Shown here in pieces: positions 16,373-24,282 of a stretch of DNA of 64,000 nucleotides (positions are counted from its first letter, which is position 1; each line of letters starts with the position of its first letter). Below the pieces are notes generated by a model. That model was not told the origin of the DNA. It did no database searches and saw only the letters and a program-made list of their open reading frames with translations. Source of the stretch: Flaviramulus multivorans (GTDB taxonomy: Bacteria > Bacteroidota > Bacteroidia > Flavobacteriales > Flavobacteriaceae); contig NZ_JAKKDV010000005.1 of the NCBI RefSeq assembly GCF_021728415.1, positions 62,001-126,000 of the forward strand, in the 5' to 3' direction. A program made the translations under genes and the position numbers.

Positions 16373-16554
16373 AATATATCGTCGTTATGGTTGTCTAATG
16401 GTATGTTACTAACTTTTTCTATGTAGTCTTTTTTGGCAGTGAATACCCACCAAAAAAGCACAACAAAAAAGATAAAAAAGATGAGTAGAGAAATAATAGG
16501 GTATATTTCTATCCCAATAATGCTCTCCATATGATTTTTTACAAACTTTAGCAT
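16369..16554 (-). CDS. ccoQ: CcoQ-like small cbb3 oxidase subunit
   Basis: 61-residue single-helix protein; the helix lies at about 19-39 (PIISLLIFFIFFVVLFWWVF), followed by the charged TAKKDYIEKV stretch typical of CcoQ. CcoQ stabilises the oxidase complex in other species. It lies between ccoNO (11 bp) and ccoP (4-bp overlap). A downstream Met (MESIIG, residue 9) is an alternative start. Identification rests on size, topology and position more than sequence. Confidence 0.85.
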   Translation of the reverse strand: MLKFVKNHMESIIGIEIYPIISLLIFFIFFVVLFWWVFTAKKDYIEKVSNIPLDNHNDDIL

Positions 16555-16565
16555 GATTACTGTTT

Positions 16566-18755
16566 TTATGGGTTATTAGTTGCTGTTTCCACTTTTATAT
16601 CGGTACCTAATCGCTGTAAATAGGCGATTATAGCAACAATTTCTCTATTTCTCATTTCTACGAATGTTTCACCGTTTTCAGTCGTGTATTTTTTATCTGC
16701 TTCATATGCTTTAACAAAATCGGGGTCGGTATAGAGGTTTTCTTCTATTTTTGTTCCTTGGATTAGCATACTTTCTTGAGCATTTAAAATATCATCGTCA
16801 GTATAAGGAACCCCTAATGTTACCATGGCTTTCATTTTGGCTTCAATTTGCGATTTATCCAATTCATTATTTATTAGCCAAGGATAACGTGGCATGATAG
16901 AACCTGATGATGTGCTCTGTGGGTCATACATATGGTTAAAGTGCCAATTGTCTGAGTATTTATTGCCCAATCTATGTAAATCAGGACCAGTGCGTTTGCT
17001 ACCCCATAGGAAAGGATGATCGTAAACATATTCACCTGCTTTTGAATATTCTCCGTAGCGTTCTACTTCACTTCTAAAAGGACGAATCATTTGGGAATGA
17101 CATCCTACACAACCTTCACGTATGTAGATATCTCTACCTTCAAGTTCTAAGGGTGTATAAGGTTTTACACTGGCTATAGTAGGAACATTTGATTTTACCA
17201 TAATGGTTGGTATAATTTGTACAATACCTCCAATTAAAATGGCAATAGTAGCTCCAATGGTTAATTGAATAGGCCTACGTTCCAACCAAGTATGCCAACC
17301 TTCGCTTGAAGTGCGCTTTTTTGTAACACGTTCAAGAGCTACAGCTTCGGCCAGTTCATCTTCAACTTTACTACCTTGTTTAATGGTTACAATAATGTTA
17401 TAAACCATTATAAGCATCCCTATAATAAACAACGTTCCGCCAATGGCGCGCATCCAATACATAGGAATAATTTCAGTAACCGTTTCTAAAAAGTTTCCAT
17501 AGGTTAATGTTCCATCAGGATTAAACTGTTTCCACATACTGGCCTGTGTAAAACCAGCTACATACATTGGCAATGCATATATTATGATACCTAAAGTACC
17601 AATCCAGAAGTGTAGATTTGCTAATCCTAAAGAGTATAACTTAGTCTTAAATAATCTTGGAACTAAGAAATATATCATACCAAAGGTTAAGAAACCATTC
17701 CAAGCTAAGGCGCCTACGTGAACGTGCGCAATAATCCAGTCTGTATAGTGCGCAATAGCGTTTACATTTTTAAGGGATAGGGTAGGGCCTTCAAAAGTTG
17801 CCATACCATAACCTGTAATAGCAACTACCATAAATTTTAAGACAGGGTCTGTTCGTACTTTATCCCAAGCACCACGAAGAGTTAAAAGCCCATTAATCAT
17901 ACCACCCCAAGAAGGCATTAAAAGCATTACTGAAAATGCTACACCTAAGTTTTGAGCCCATTCAGGTAATGCAGTATATAATAAGTGATGTGGACCTGCC
18001 CAAATGTATATGAATATTAAAGACCAAAAGTGAACAATGGATAACCTATATGAATAAACAGGCCTATTCGCTGCTTTAGGAACGAAATAATACATGAGTC
18101 CTAAAAACGGTGTAGTTAAAAAGAAAGCTACAGCATTATGCCCGTACCACCATTGTACTAAAGCGTCTTGTACGCCAGCATATACTGAATAACTTTTTAA
18201 AGCACTCACTGGTAGCTCTAAACTATTAAATATATGAAGTACCGCAACCGTAACAAATGTTGCAATGTAGAACCAAATGGCTACATATAAATGACGTTGA
18301 CGACGTTTTAAAATAGTACCAATTAAGTTCCAACCAAAAACCACCCAAATAACTGCAATAGCAATATCAAAAGGCCATTCTAACTCAGCATATTCTTTTG
18401 ATGTGGTGTAACCTAAAGGTAAGGTTATTGCGGCTCCTACAATGATAAGTTGCCAACCCCAAAAATTTATTTTGCTTAATGTATCATTAAACATTCGTGC
18501 TTTTAATAAGCGCTGCGTTGAGTAGTAAACCCCAGCAAAAATTGCATTACCTACAAAGGCGAATATAACAGCGTTTGTATGTAACGGACGTAATCTTCCA
18601 AAACTTAACCACGAAACACCGTCTGTTAAGTTTGGAAATAAAAACATAAAAGCCAGTAGTAAACCTACCAACATACCAACAACACCCCAGAGCATGGTGG
18701 CGTAGAGAAAGTTTTTAACGATTTTGTTATCGTATTGAAATTGTTGCATATCCAT
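16566..18755 (-). CDS. ccoNO: Fused cbb3 oxidase subunits I and II (CcoNO)
   Basis: Catalytic core of the high-affinity cbb3 oxidase. Residues about 1-465 are the haem-copper subunit CcoN with some 12 helices; haem and CuB histidines are visible in RPLHTNAVIF, YGHNAVAFF, AGPHHLLY and HVHVGALAWNG. A linker (about 460-495) joins it to CcoO, which has one membrane helix and a CVGCH motif (C549, C552, H553). The N-O fusion is a known Bacteroidota trait. Upstream in-frame TTG at 18770 overlaps the ccoS stop, but ATG codons at 18755 and 18749 (MDMQQFQYDNK) are more natural starts; I use 18755. Transcribed with ccoS from the Fnr-type promoter. Confidence 0.95.
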   Translation of the reverse strand: MDMQQFQYDNKIVKNFLYATMLWGVVGMLVGLLLAFMFLFPNLTDGVSWLSFGRLRPLHTNAVIFAFVGNAIFAGVYYSTQRLLKARMFNDTLSKINFWGWQLIIVGAAITLPLGYTTSKEYAELEWPFDIAIAVIWVVFGWNLIGTILKRRQRHLYVAIWFYIATFVTVAVLHIFNSLELPVSALKSYSVYAGVQDALVQWWYGHNAVAFFLTTPFLGLMYYFVPKAANRPVYSYRLSIVHFWSLIFIYIWAGPHHLLYTALPEWAQNLGVAFSVMLLMPSWGGMINGLLTLRGAWDKVRTDPVLKFMVVAITGYGMATFEGPTLSLKNVNAIAHYTDWIIAHVHVGALAWNGFLTFGMIYFLVPRLFKTKLYSLGLANLHFWIGTLGIIIYALPMYVAGFTQASMWKQFNPDGTLTYGNFLETVTEIIPMYWMRAIGGTLFIIGMLIMVYNIIVTIKQGSKVEDELAEAVALERVTKKRTSSEGWHTWLERRPIQLTIGATIAILIGGIVQIIPTIMVKSNVPTIASVKPYTPLELEGRDIYIREGCVGCHSQMIRPFRSEVERYGEYSKAGEYVYDHPFLWGSKRTGPDLHRLGNKYSDNWHFNHMYDPQSTSSGSIMPRYPWLINNELDKSQIEAKMKAMVTLGVPYTDDDILNAQESMLIQGTKIEENLYTDPDFVKAYEADKKYTTENGETFVEMRNREIVAIIAYLQRLGTDIKVETATNNP

Positions 18756-18766
18756 TGTTTTGAGTA

Positions 18767-18952
18767 TCAATCTTTTTTGGTTAGTATTGTCTTATTGGGT
18801 TTTTCTTTAACGATTTCATCTTCAAAAAGCATTCTTACCGAAGGTGTATAGCTATCATCATACTGCCCTTTTTTTACCGCCATTATAAATGCAATAAAAA
18901 AACCAACAGCCACAACAATGCTTATAGCTAATAAAATATATATAACACTCAT
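18767..18952 (-). CDS. ccoS: CcoS-type cbb3 oxidase maturation protein
   Basis: 61-residue membrane protein with one helix (about 3-25) and the MSVIYILLAISIVVAVGFF start and DDSYTPSVRMLFEDE stretch characteristic of CcoS. It is needed for haem and copper insertion into CcoN in other bacteria. First gene of the ccoS-NO-Q-P unit; the Fnr-type operator and -7 box lie directly upstream. Confidence 0.93.
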   Translation of the reverse strand: MSVIYILLAISIVVAVGFFIAFIMAVKKGQYDDSYTPSVRMLFEDEIVKEKPNKTILTKKD

Positions 18953-18972
18953 ACCTATTTGAAGTTATGGTT

Positions 18973-18980
18973 CAAAAGTA
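18973..18980 (-). promoter_or_regulatory. -7 promoter box of the cco operon
   Basis: Minus strand TACTTTTG, exact TAnnTTTG, 20 bp before the ccoS start and 22 bp from the Fnr-type dyad. Confidence 0.7.
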
Positions 18981-19002
18981 CTGGGATACTTTTTTTTAAA
19001 AG

Positions 19003-19016
19003 ATGACTTTTGTCAT
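19003..19016 (-). promoter_or_regulatory. Fnr-type operator of the cco operon
   Basis: ATGACTTTTGTCAT, a 14-bp dyad with perfect 5-bp ATGAC/GTCAT arms, between the copper ATPase stop (19026) and ccoS. Same 22-bp distance to the -7 box as at hemN. Confidence 0.75.
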
Positions 19017-19025
19017 GTTCTGTTA

Positions 19026-21401
19026 TTAATCTAGTTTTCGCCCAATAATGTTCGTAGCAATGGTTGTAAAAGCTACTATACTAATCGAGCTTAATGGCAT
19101 TAAAATAGCTGCAACTACTGGTGCCAATTGTCCTGTTATTGCAAAATAAAGCCCAATGATGTTGTATAAAAACGACAGTAAAAAACTCCATTTAATAATT
19201 TTAATAGCCGATTTTGAAATTTTTATATAATGATGTAATTGATCAAATTTTGAAGCATCTAAAATAGCGTCGCATGCTGGAGAAAACACATTTACGTTTT
19301 CCGAAATGGCAATACCTACATCACTTTGTGCTAAGGCGCCAGCATCGTTTAAACCATCACCAATCATTAAAACTTTTGCTCCTTCTGTTTGATGATATTT
19401 AATATATTCTAGTTTATCTTCAGGTTTTTGATTGAAAATCAATTTGGTTTTAGTTGGAAGCAACTTTTTTAAATTAGCTTTTTCACCTTCATTATCACCT
19501 GACAAAATCACTAAATCGTAGTTGTTTTTTAAGTTGTTGAATAATTTTGAAAGCCCTTTTCTATACTTATTATAAAAAGTAAATGTTCCTTTATACTTAT
19601 TATTACTACTTATGTGTACCGTAGTATTTAAGGTAGTTGTATTAGAAGTAAAACCTATAAAAGGTGCTGAACCAATTTTTATCTTACGGTTATTATAAAC
19701 AGCTTCAATACCTTTCCCTAAATGCTCTTCAAAATAATCAAGCGAAACAATATCATGCTCATTTAATAATTGATAAAGCGACCTGCTTAAGGGATGGTTT
19801 GATCCTCTTAAGGTGTTTTTTAACAGAGATTCTTCATCGATAGAAAGTTGAGAACCTTCATAGCTAATACTAGTTTCTTTGTTCGCAGTAATAGTACCAG
19901 TTTTATCAAAAATTATGGTGTTTATTTTAGCTAATTGTTCAATAACTGAGGCGTTTTTTAGATAGAATTTCTTCTTACCTAAAATCCTTAAAATATTTCC
20001 AAAAGTAAAAGGAGCAGAAAGCGCAATGGCACACGGACAAGCAATAATTAGCACCGATGTAAACACATTAATTGCTTTGCTTGAATCGAATATTAACCAA
20101 TAAGCTGTAGCTAAAAAGGCTATAAGTAATATTGCCATAGTAAAGCGTTTACTTATACTGTTTGTAATGTTAGTGAACGACAATTCTTTATTTTTTTTAA
20201 ATACGTCGTTGCTCCATAGTTGTGTTAAATAACTTTGCTCAACGGTTTTTAAAACATCAACTTCTATACTACCCTCTAATTGTTTTCCGCCAGCAAACAA
20301 TTTATCACCAGATTGTTTTGAAACTGTTTTAGATTCGCCAGTGACAAAACTGTAATCAATTCGTGCTTTACCTTTTATTAGAATGCAATCAACAGGGATT
20401 AATTCTTCATTTCTAATTAAAAGGCGGTCGCCTTTTTTTATGTCGTAAACTTGAATGGATTCCTCATTCCCTTCAGAAGAAATTTTGGTAATTCCTATAG
20501 GGAAATAGGATTTATAATCGCGCTCAAAGGATAAAAAAGTATATGTTTTTTGTTGAAAGAACTTCCCGAGCAATAAAAAGAAAATAAGTCCTGTTAAGCT
20601 ATCAAAAAAGCCAGAACCTACATCAAAAATGATTTCTGTAGTACTTCTTATAAATAATACAACAACTCCTAAAGCTATAGGTACATCGATATTTAAAATT
20701 TTAGATTGAAGTCCTTTAAAAGCTGAAACAAAATAATCTTGAGCTGAGTAAAAAACTACTGGTAATGAAAAGAAGAACATCAACCATCTAAACAAATGTT
20801 TGTATTGTTCCAACCAAAATTCACCCACTTGAAAATACTCGGGAAAAGATAAAAACATCACATTTCCAAAAGCAAATCCAGCAACACCTAATTTGTAAAT
20901 TAACGACCGGTCAATATGTTTTTTACCAATGCTATAGTCATCTAAACTGATAAAAGGTTCGTAACCAATACTACTTAATAGTGTAACGAGGTTTTTTAGT
21001 GAAAGTGTTTCTGAGTTATATGTAACTCTGACGTTCTTCTTACCAAAATTAACGATTGACGAACTAACAGCAGGATTTAACCGGTTTAAGTTTTCTAAAA
21101 TCCAAATGCAAGAACTACAATGAATATGAGGTATATATAAAGAAATAACTTGAGTTTCACCATCATCAAACTCTAACAGTTGTTCAATAATTTTTGCGTT
21201 TTCTAAAAAATTGTATTTGACTTCAATATCCTTTGGAGTTGCTCCTGGTGCTTGTTGTAAATCGTAATAGCAAGTTAAATCATTTACACTAAAAATCTCG
21301 TAAACAGTCTTACAACCATTACAACAAAATGATTTTTCATCAAAAATAATTTCAGAAGATGATGAATCTAACCCACAATGGAAACATGTTTTATGTCCCA
21401 T
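19026..21401 (-). CDS. ccoI: Copper-type P1B ATPase of cbb3 assembly (CcoI/FixI)
   Basis: 791-residue heavy-metal P-type ATPase that in cbb3 clusters exports copper to the periplasm for the oxidase. The N-terminus has a Cys-rich metal-binding domain (C6, C9, C26, C27, C30) seen in CcoI, then an HMA-like domain with HCSSC (C95, C98). Eight membrane helices are expected; the ion-path motif ACPCAIALSAP (about 450), phosphorylation motif DKTGT (about 490), HP locus (SNHPLS) and hinge GDGLNDAGAL are all present. It is expressed from an Fnr-type promoter divergent from the regulator gene; its stop is 10 bp from the cco operon operator, so it may also read into ccoS. Confidence 0.94.
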   Translation of the reverse strand: MGHKTCFHCGLDSSSSEIIFDEKSFCCNGCKTVYEIFSVNDLTCYYDLQQAPGATPKDIEVKYNFLENAKIIEQLLEFDDGETQVISLYIPHIHCSSCIWILENLNRLNPAVSSSIVNFGKKNVRVTYNSETLSLKNLVTLLSSIGYEPFISLDDYSIGKKHIDRSLIYKLGVAGFAFGNVMFLSFPEYFQVGEFWLEQYKHLFRWLMFFFSLPVVFYSAQDYFVSAFKGLQSKILNIDVPIALGVVVLFIRSTTEIIFDVGSGFFDSLTGLIFFLLLGKFFQQKTYTFLSFERDYKSYFPIGITKISSEGNEESIQVYDIKKGDRLLIRNEELIPVDCILIKGKARIDYSFVTGESKTVSKQSGDKLFAGGKQLEGSIEVDVLKTVEQSYLTQLWSNDVFKKNKELSFTNITNSISKRFTMAILLIAFLATAYWLIFDSSKAINVFTSVLIIACPCAIALSAPFTFGNILRILGKKKFYLKNASVIEQLAKINTIIFDKTGTITANKETSISYEGSQLSIDEESLLKNTLRGSNHPLSRSLYQLLNEHDIVSLDYFEEHLGKGIEAVYNNRKIKIGSAPFIGFTSNTTTLNTTVHISSNNKYKGTFTFYNKYRKGLSKLFNNLKNNYDLVILSGDNEGEKANLKKLLPTKTKLIFNQKPEDKLEYIKYHQTEGAKVLMIGDGLNDAGALAQSDVGIAISENVNVFSPACDAILDASKFDQLHHYIKISKSAIKIIKWSFLLSFLYNIIGLYFAITGQLAPVVAAILMPLSSISIVAFTTIATNIIGRKLD

Positions 21402-21427
21402 AATATTTGCTCGTTTATACCTGAGTG

Positions 21428-21435
21428 CAAAATTG
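21428..21435 (-). promoter_or_regulatory. -7 promoter box of the copper ATPase gene
   Basis: Minus strand CAATTTTG, one mismatch from TAnnTTTG; 22 bp from the Fnr-type dyad, 26 bp before the start codon. Confidence 0.55.
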
Positions 21436-21457
21436 AAAAAACAAGTGATTTTAAAAT

Positions 21458-21471
21458 ATGATATATGTCAT
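21458..21471. promoter_or_regulatory. Shared Fnr-type operator between ccoI and the Fnr-like gene
   Basis: ATGATATATGTCAT, the reverse complement of the hemN site. Facing ccoI it is at activator distance; facing the regulator it lies only 6 bp before that gene's -7 box, where binding would hinder RNA polymerase. An ATG inside this site is in frame with the regulator but is not its start. Confidence 0.72.
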
Positions 21472-21477
21472 GTTTTC

Positions 21478-21485
21478 TATATTTT
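21478..21485 (+). promoter_or_regulatory. -7 promoter box of the Fnr-like gene
   Basis: TATATTTT, one mismatch from TAnnTTTG, giving a start near 21491 and a short leader before the ATG at 21509. Confidence 0.5.
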
Positions 21486-21508
21486 TACTAAATCTTCAAA
21501 TATTTAGT

Positions 21509-22186
21509 ATGAGCAAATGTGAACAATGTATAATAAAACAATTTAATTCACTTAAGTCTTTAACCAAGGATGAACTTATTCGTATTTCTGGTTGTAAAAC
21601 AACCATGATTATTAAAAAAGGCACAGTGATTTTTGATGAGGGCGAAACAATAAATGGGGTTTATTGTGTTAAAGATGGTATTTGCAAATTATCTAAACTG
21701 AGCGAAAACGGTAAAGACCAAATTGTTAGAATAGTAGTAAAAGGAGATTTACTTGGTCAGCGTTCGTTAGTAACCGATGAGAGTTCCAATTTACAAGCTA
21801 CTGCTCTTAATGATATGGAAGTTTGCTTTATACCCAAGAGTGAAATTATGAATGATTTGCAGAATAATTCAAAATTTTCATTCGATGTACTTAAGGATAT
21901 GGCTCATGATTTAAAAGAAGCTGATGACATTATCGTTAATATGGCTCAAAAGTCAGTGCGTCAGCGTTTAGCCGAAACTTTAGTTTATATAAATGATAGT
22001 TTTGGAGTAAATCCAGATGGCACCTTAAGTGTTTTATTATCTAGAGAAGATTTTGCAAATATTGTTGGTACTGCTACTGAGTCTGCCATTCGTATTCTTT
22101 CTCAATTTAAAAAAGAAAAACTTATTTCAACAAAAGGAAAGCATATAAAAATTGAAAGCCTAACGGGTTTGAAACAAGTTGAATAA
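21509..22186 (+). CDS. Crp/Fnr-family transcriptional regulator
   Basis: 225-residue regulator: cyclic-nucleotide-binding fold (about 25-140), long dimer helix (about 140-165) and winged helix (about 170-220) with recognition helix around GTATESAIRILSQF; the Glu and Arg here fit reading of TGA/TCA half-sites. Cysteines C4, C7, C29, C53 and C59 make an Fe-S oxygen sensor possible, though their spacing differs from E. coli FNR. The ATG at 21458 lies inside the operator and would add 17 mostly hydrophobic residues, so I use 21509 (MSKCEQC). Adjacent to ccoI and close to the cco operon, it is the probable regulator of all four Fnr-type sites. Confidence 0.9.
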   Translation: MSKCEQCIIKQFNSLKSLTKDELIRISGCKTTMIIKKGTVIFDEGETINGVYCVKDGICKLSKLSENGKDQIVRIVVKGDLLGQRSLVTDESSNLQATALNDMEVCFIPKSEIMNDLQNNSKFSFDVLKDMAHDLKEADDIIVNMAQKSVRQRLAETLVYINDSFGVNPDGTLSVLLSREDFANIVGTATESAIRILSQFKKEKLISTKGKHIKIESLTGLKQVE

Positions 22187-22190
22187 AATA

Positions 22191-22222
22191 AAAAAAAACC
22201 TCTGAAATTTCAGAGGTTTTTT
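22191..22222. terminator. Bidirectional terminator between the Fnr-like and S9 peptidase genes
   Basis: Perfect palindrome with core CCTCTGAAATTTCAGAGG flanked by eight A residues on the left and six T residues on the right, between two convergent genes. It can end transcription in both directions. Confidence 0.9.
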
Positions 22223-22225
22223 GCT

Positions 22226-24166
22226 TTAGGGAGTTGCTTCTATTTCTTTAACAGGTATTTCACCATCAATAGGCTCCTTTTCTTTTTTAAGGTATACATC
22301 AAGAAAGTTTAGAATTTTTGTGTAAGCTTCAATTTGATTTTCTTTTTTCACAAAACCGTGGCCTTCGTCTTCAAATAAAACATATTCAACGGGTACTCCG
22401 TTTTTACGAACACCTTCAACAATTTCGTCTGATTCTACTTGAAGTACGCGTGGGTCTTTAGAGCCCTGAAGAACAATTAATGGCTTAGTAACTTTATCAG
22501 TATGGAAAAGCGGTGAAATACGTTTTAGTCGAACTGAGTCTGCTGAAAACGGATCACCTAATTCTAAATACAGAGCTTCTCTGAACGATTCCCAATAAGG
22601 AGGAATACTTTTAAGTGTACGCATCCAATTGGTAACGCCAAATAAGTTTACACCTACTGCAAATTCTTCAGGTGTATAGGTCAATGCTGCCATGGTCATA
22701 TATCCACCGTAAGAGCCTCCAATAATTCCTATTTTACTACCATCAATTTCTGGTTGTTCTGCCAACCAATTTTTACCTTCTACACAATCTTGTAAATCCT
22801 TTTCACCATGGTTTTTGTCATCCATTTTGTAAAATGTTTTTCCGTAGCCACTACTACCGCGATTATTTACAGCCAAAACTGCATAACCATGATTTACCAT
22901 ATATTGAATTAACGAGCTAAAACCTTGACGTGTTTGTCCTCCAGGTCCACCATGTACCCAAACCATAGCGGGTACTTTATTGGTTTCAGAAGCTTGATGC
23001 GGCAAGTAATAAATAGCAGGAATTTCAGTGCCATCAAACGATTTGTATCTTATTACTTTAGCTGTAACTAAATCTTCAGGATTAATTTCATCATTTAAAA
23101 CATCAGTTAATTTATACTGTTCTTTAGTTTCAAAATTATAAGTGTATAAATCTGAAGGTGTATTAGAGCCACCAACATACATACGCATCCACTTTTCATC
23201 GTCACTAAAACCAACACTCGTGATGCTTTTATTACCAAAATCAGGTAATTGAATAGGTTTCATTGTTTTTGTATCTAAAACTTCAATGGCATTTTTCCCA
23301 TCTTCATTAACATAAACGACCATATAAGTGCCTTTAGAAGTAAAACCACTTCCCATAATATCCCAAGATTTTTCAAGTACTTTTTTCTTTTCTTTTGAAT
23401 TTATATCATAGGACATTAAATAAGAAAACTCACTGCCATCATCCGTAGTGTAGTAAAAAGCACTGCTATCTACTGAAAAATCTTGTGCAGAGTTTCCACT
23501 TTGATTATCATTAATTTTAATCATTTCTTTAGTTTTTACATCATAAAGAAACAAGTCATTATCGTTTGTGTTAATAGTTTTGGATAATGCGAAATAGTTT
23601 TCATCGTTTGATATACCATTAAAGTTTAATCCATCATTGTTTTGATAAATCATTTTAGATGAGTAATCTTCAACAGATAATTTGTAAACATCAAAAAATT
23701 GAGGATTTCGTTTATTTGAACCATAGTATAAATATTTGTCATCATCAGACCACCCGTAAAAATTCGATTTTGCTCCTTTATCAGGAGTTATGTCTTTGAT
23801 AGTTCCGTCCAATTCTCTGACAAACAAATGGTCAATTTCATCACCATTACCATCGGCGCTCATTAACATTCTATTGTCATTTGGAAAATAAGATTCAGCA
23901 AAAATAGATGTGCTGTCAGAGCTCGTTATAGCAGTCATTTCTCCACCCTTTACAGGAACCGTGTATACATTGTAAATTCCCGAACGATTACTTGATACTA
24001 GTAAATTACTATTATCAAATGAAAAACTACCACCACCAACAGCTTCATTATCCATAAACTGTTCAATGGTATAATTTTTTAAACTATGGACAGATTTTTC
24101 TGTTTTTTGATTGTCTTTACAAGCAATAAATAAAATCAAAAGAACTAATAATAAGATTTTTTTCAT
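22226..24166 (-). CDS. S9 prolyl oligopeptidase-family lipoprotein
   Basis: Secreted serine peptidase of 646 residues. The N-terminal signal peptide ends in a lipobox (LLILFIAC), so it is probably lipid-anchored. A beta-propeller (about 40-370, with repeated DDKYLYY/DEKWMRM-type strands) precedes an alpha/beta-hydrolase domain (about 390-630) with the oxyanion loop WVHGGPGGQ, nucleophile motif GGSYGGY, Asp in GSKDPRV and His in EGHGFV. It releases dipeptides or short peptides from peptide substrates in the periplasm or outside. It stands alone, with a shared terminator downstream. Confidence 0.93.
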   Translation of the reverse strand: MKKILLLVLLILFIACKDNQKTEKSVHSLKNYTIEQFMDNEAVGGGSFSFDNSNLLVSSNRSGIYNVYTVPVKGGEMTAITSSDSTSIFAESYFPNDNRMLMSADGNGDEIDHLFVRELDGTIKDITPDKGAKSNFYGWSDDDKYLYYGSNKRNPQFFDVYKLSVEDYSSKMIYQNNDGLNFNGISNDENYFALSKTINTNDNDLFLYDVKTKEMIKINDNQSGNSAQDFSVDSSAFYYTTDDGSEFSYLMSYDINSKEKKKVLEKSWDIMGSGFTSKGTYMVVYVNEDGKNAIEVLDTKTMKPIQLPDFGNKSITSVGFSDDEKWMRMYVGGSNTPSDLYTYNFETKEQYKLTDVLNDEINPEDLVTAKVIRYKSFDGTEIPAIYYLPHQASETNKVPAMVWVHGGPGGQTRQGFSSLIQYMVNHGYAVLAVNNRGSSGYGKTFYKMDDKNHGEKDLQDCVEGKNWLAEQPEIDGSKIGIIGGSYGGYMTMAALTYTPEEFAVGVNLFGVTNWMRTLKSIPPYWESFREALYLELGDPFSADSVRLKRISPLFHTDKVTKPLIVLQGSKDPRVLQVESDEIVEGVRKNGVPVEYVLFEDEGHGFVKKENQIEAYTKILNFLDVYLKKEKEPIDGEIPVKEIEATP

Positions 24167-24282
24167 TTTTGATTGATTAATGGATTTATGCCATTAAATA
24201 TAATGAAAACTTATGGTCGAATTATTTAAATAGATGTTAATGTTAATAACCATATACCAAAATATAGTATTTTTATAGTGCT

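Noticed and set aside
21458-21508. Upstream ATG extending the Fnr-like protein by 17 residues
   Set aside because: The codon is inside the operator and upstream of the predicted -7 box, and the added residues are atypical for the family.
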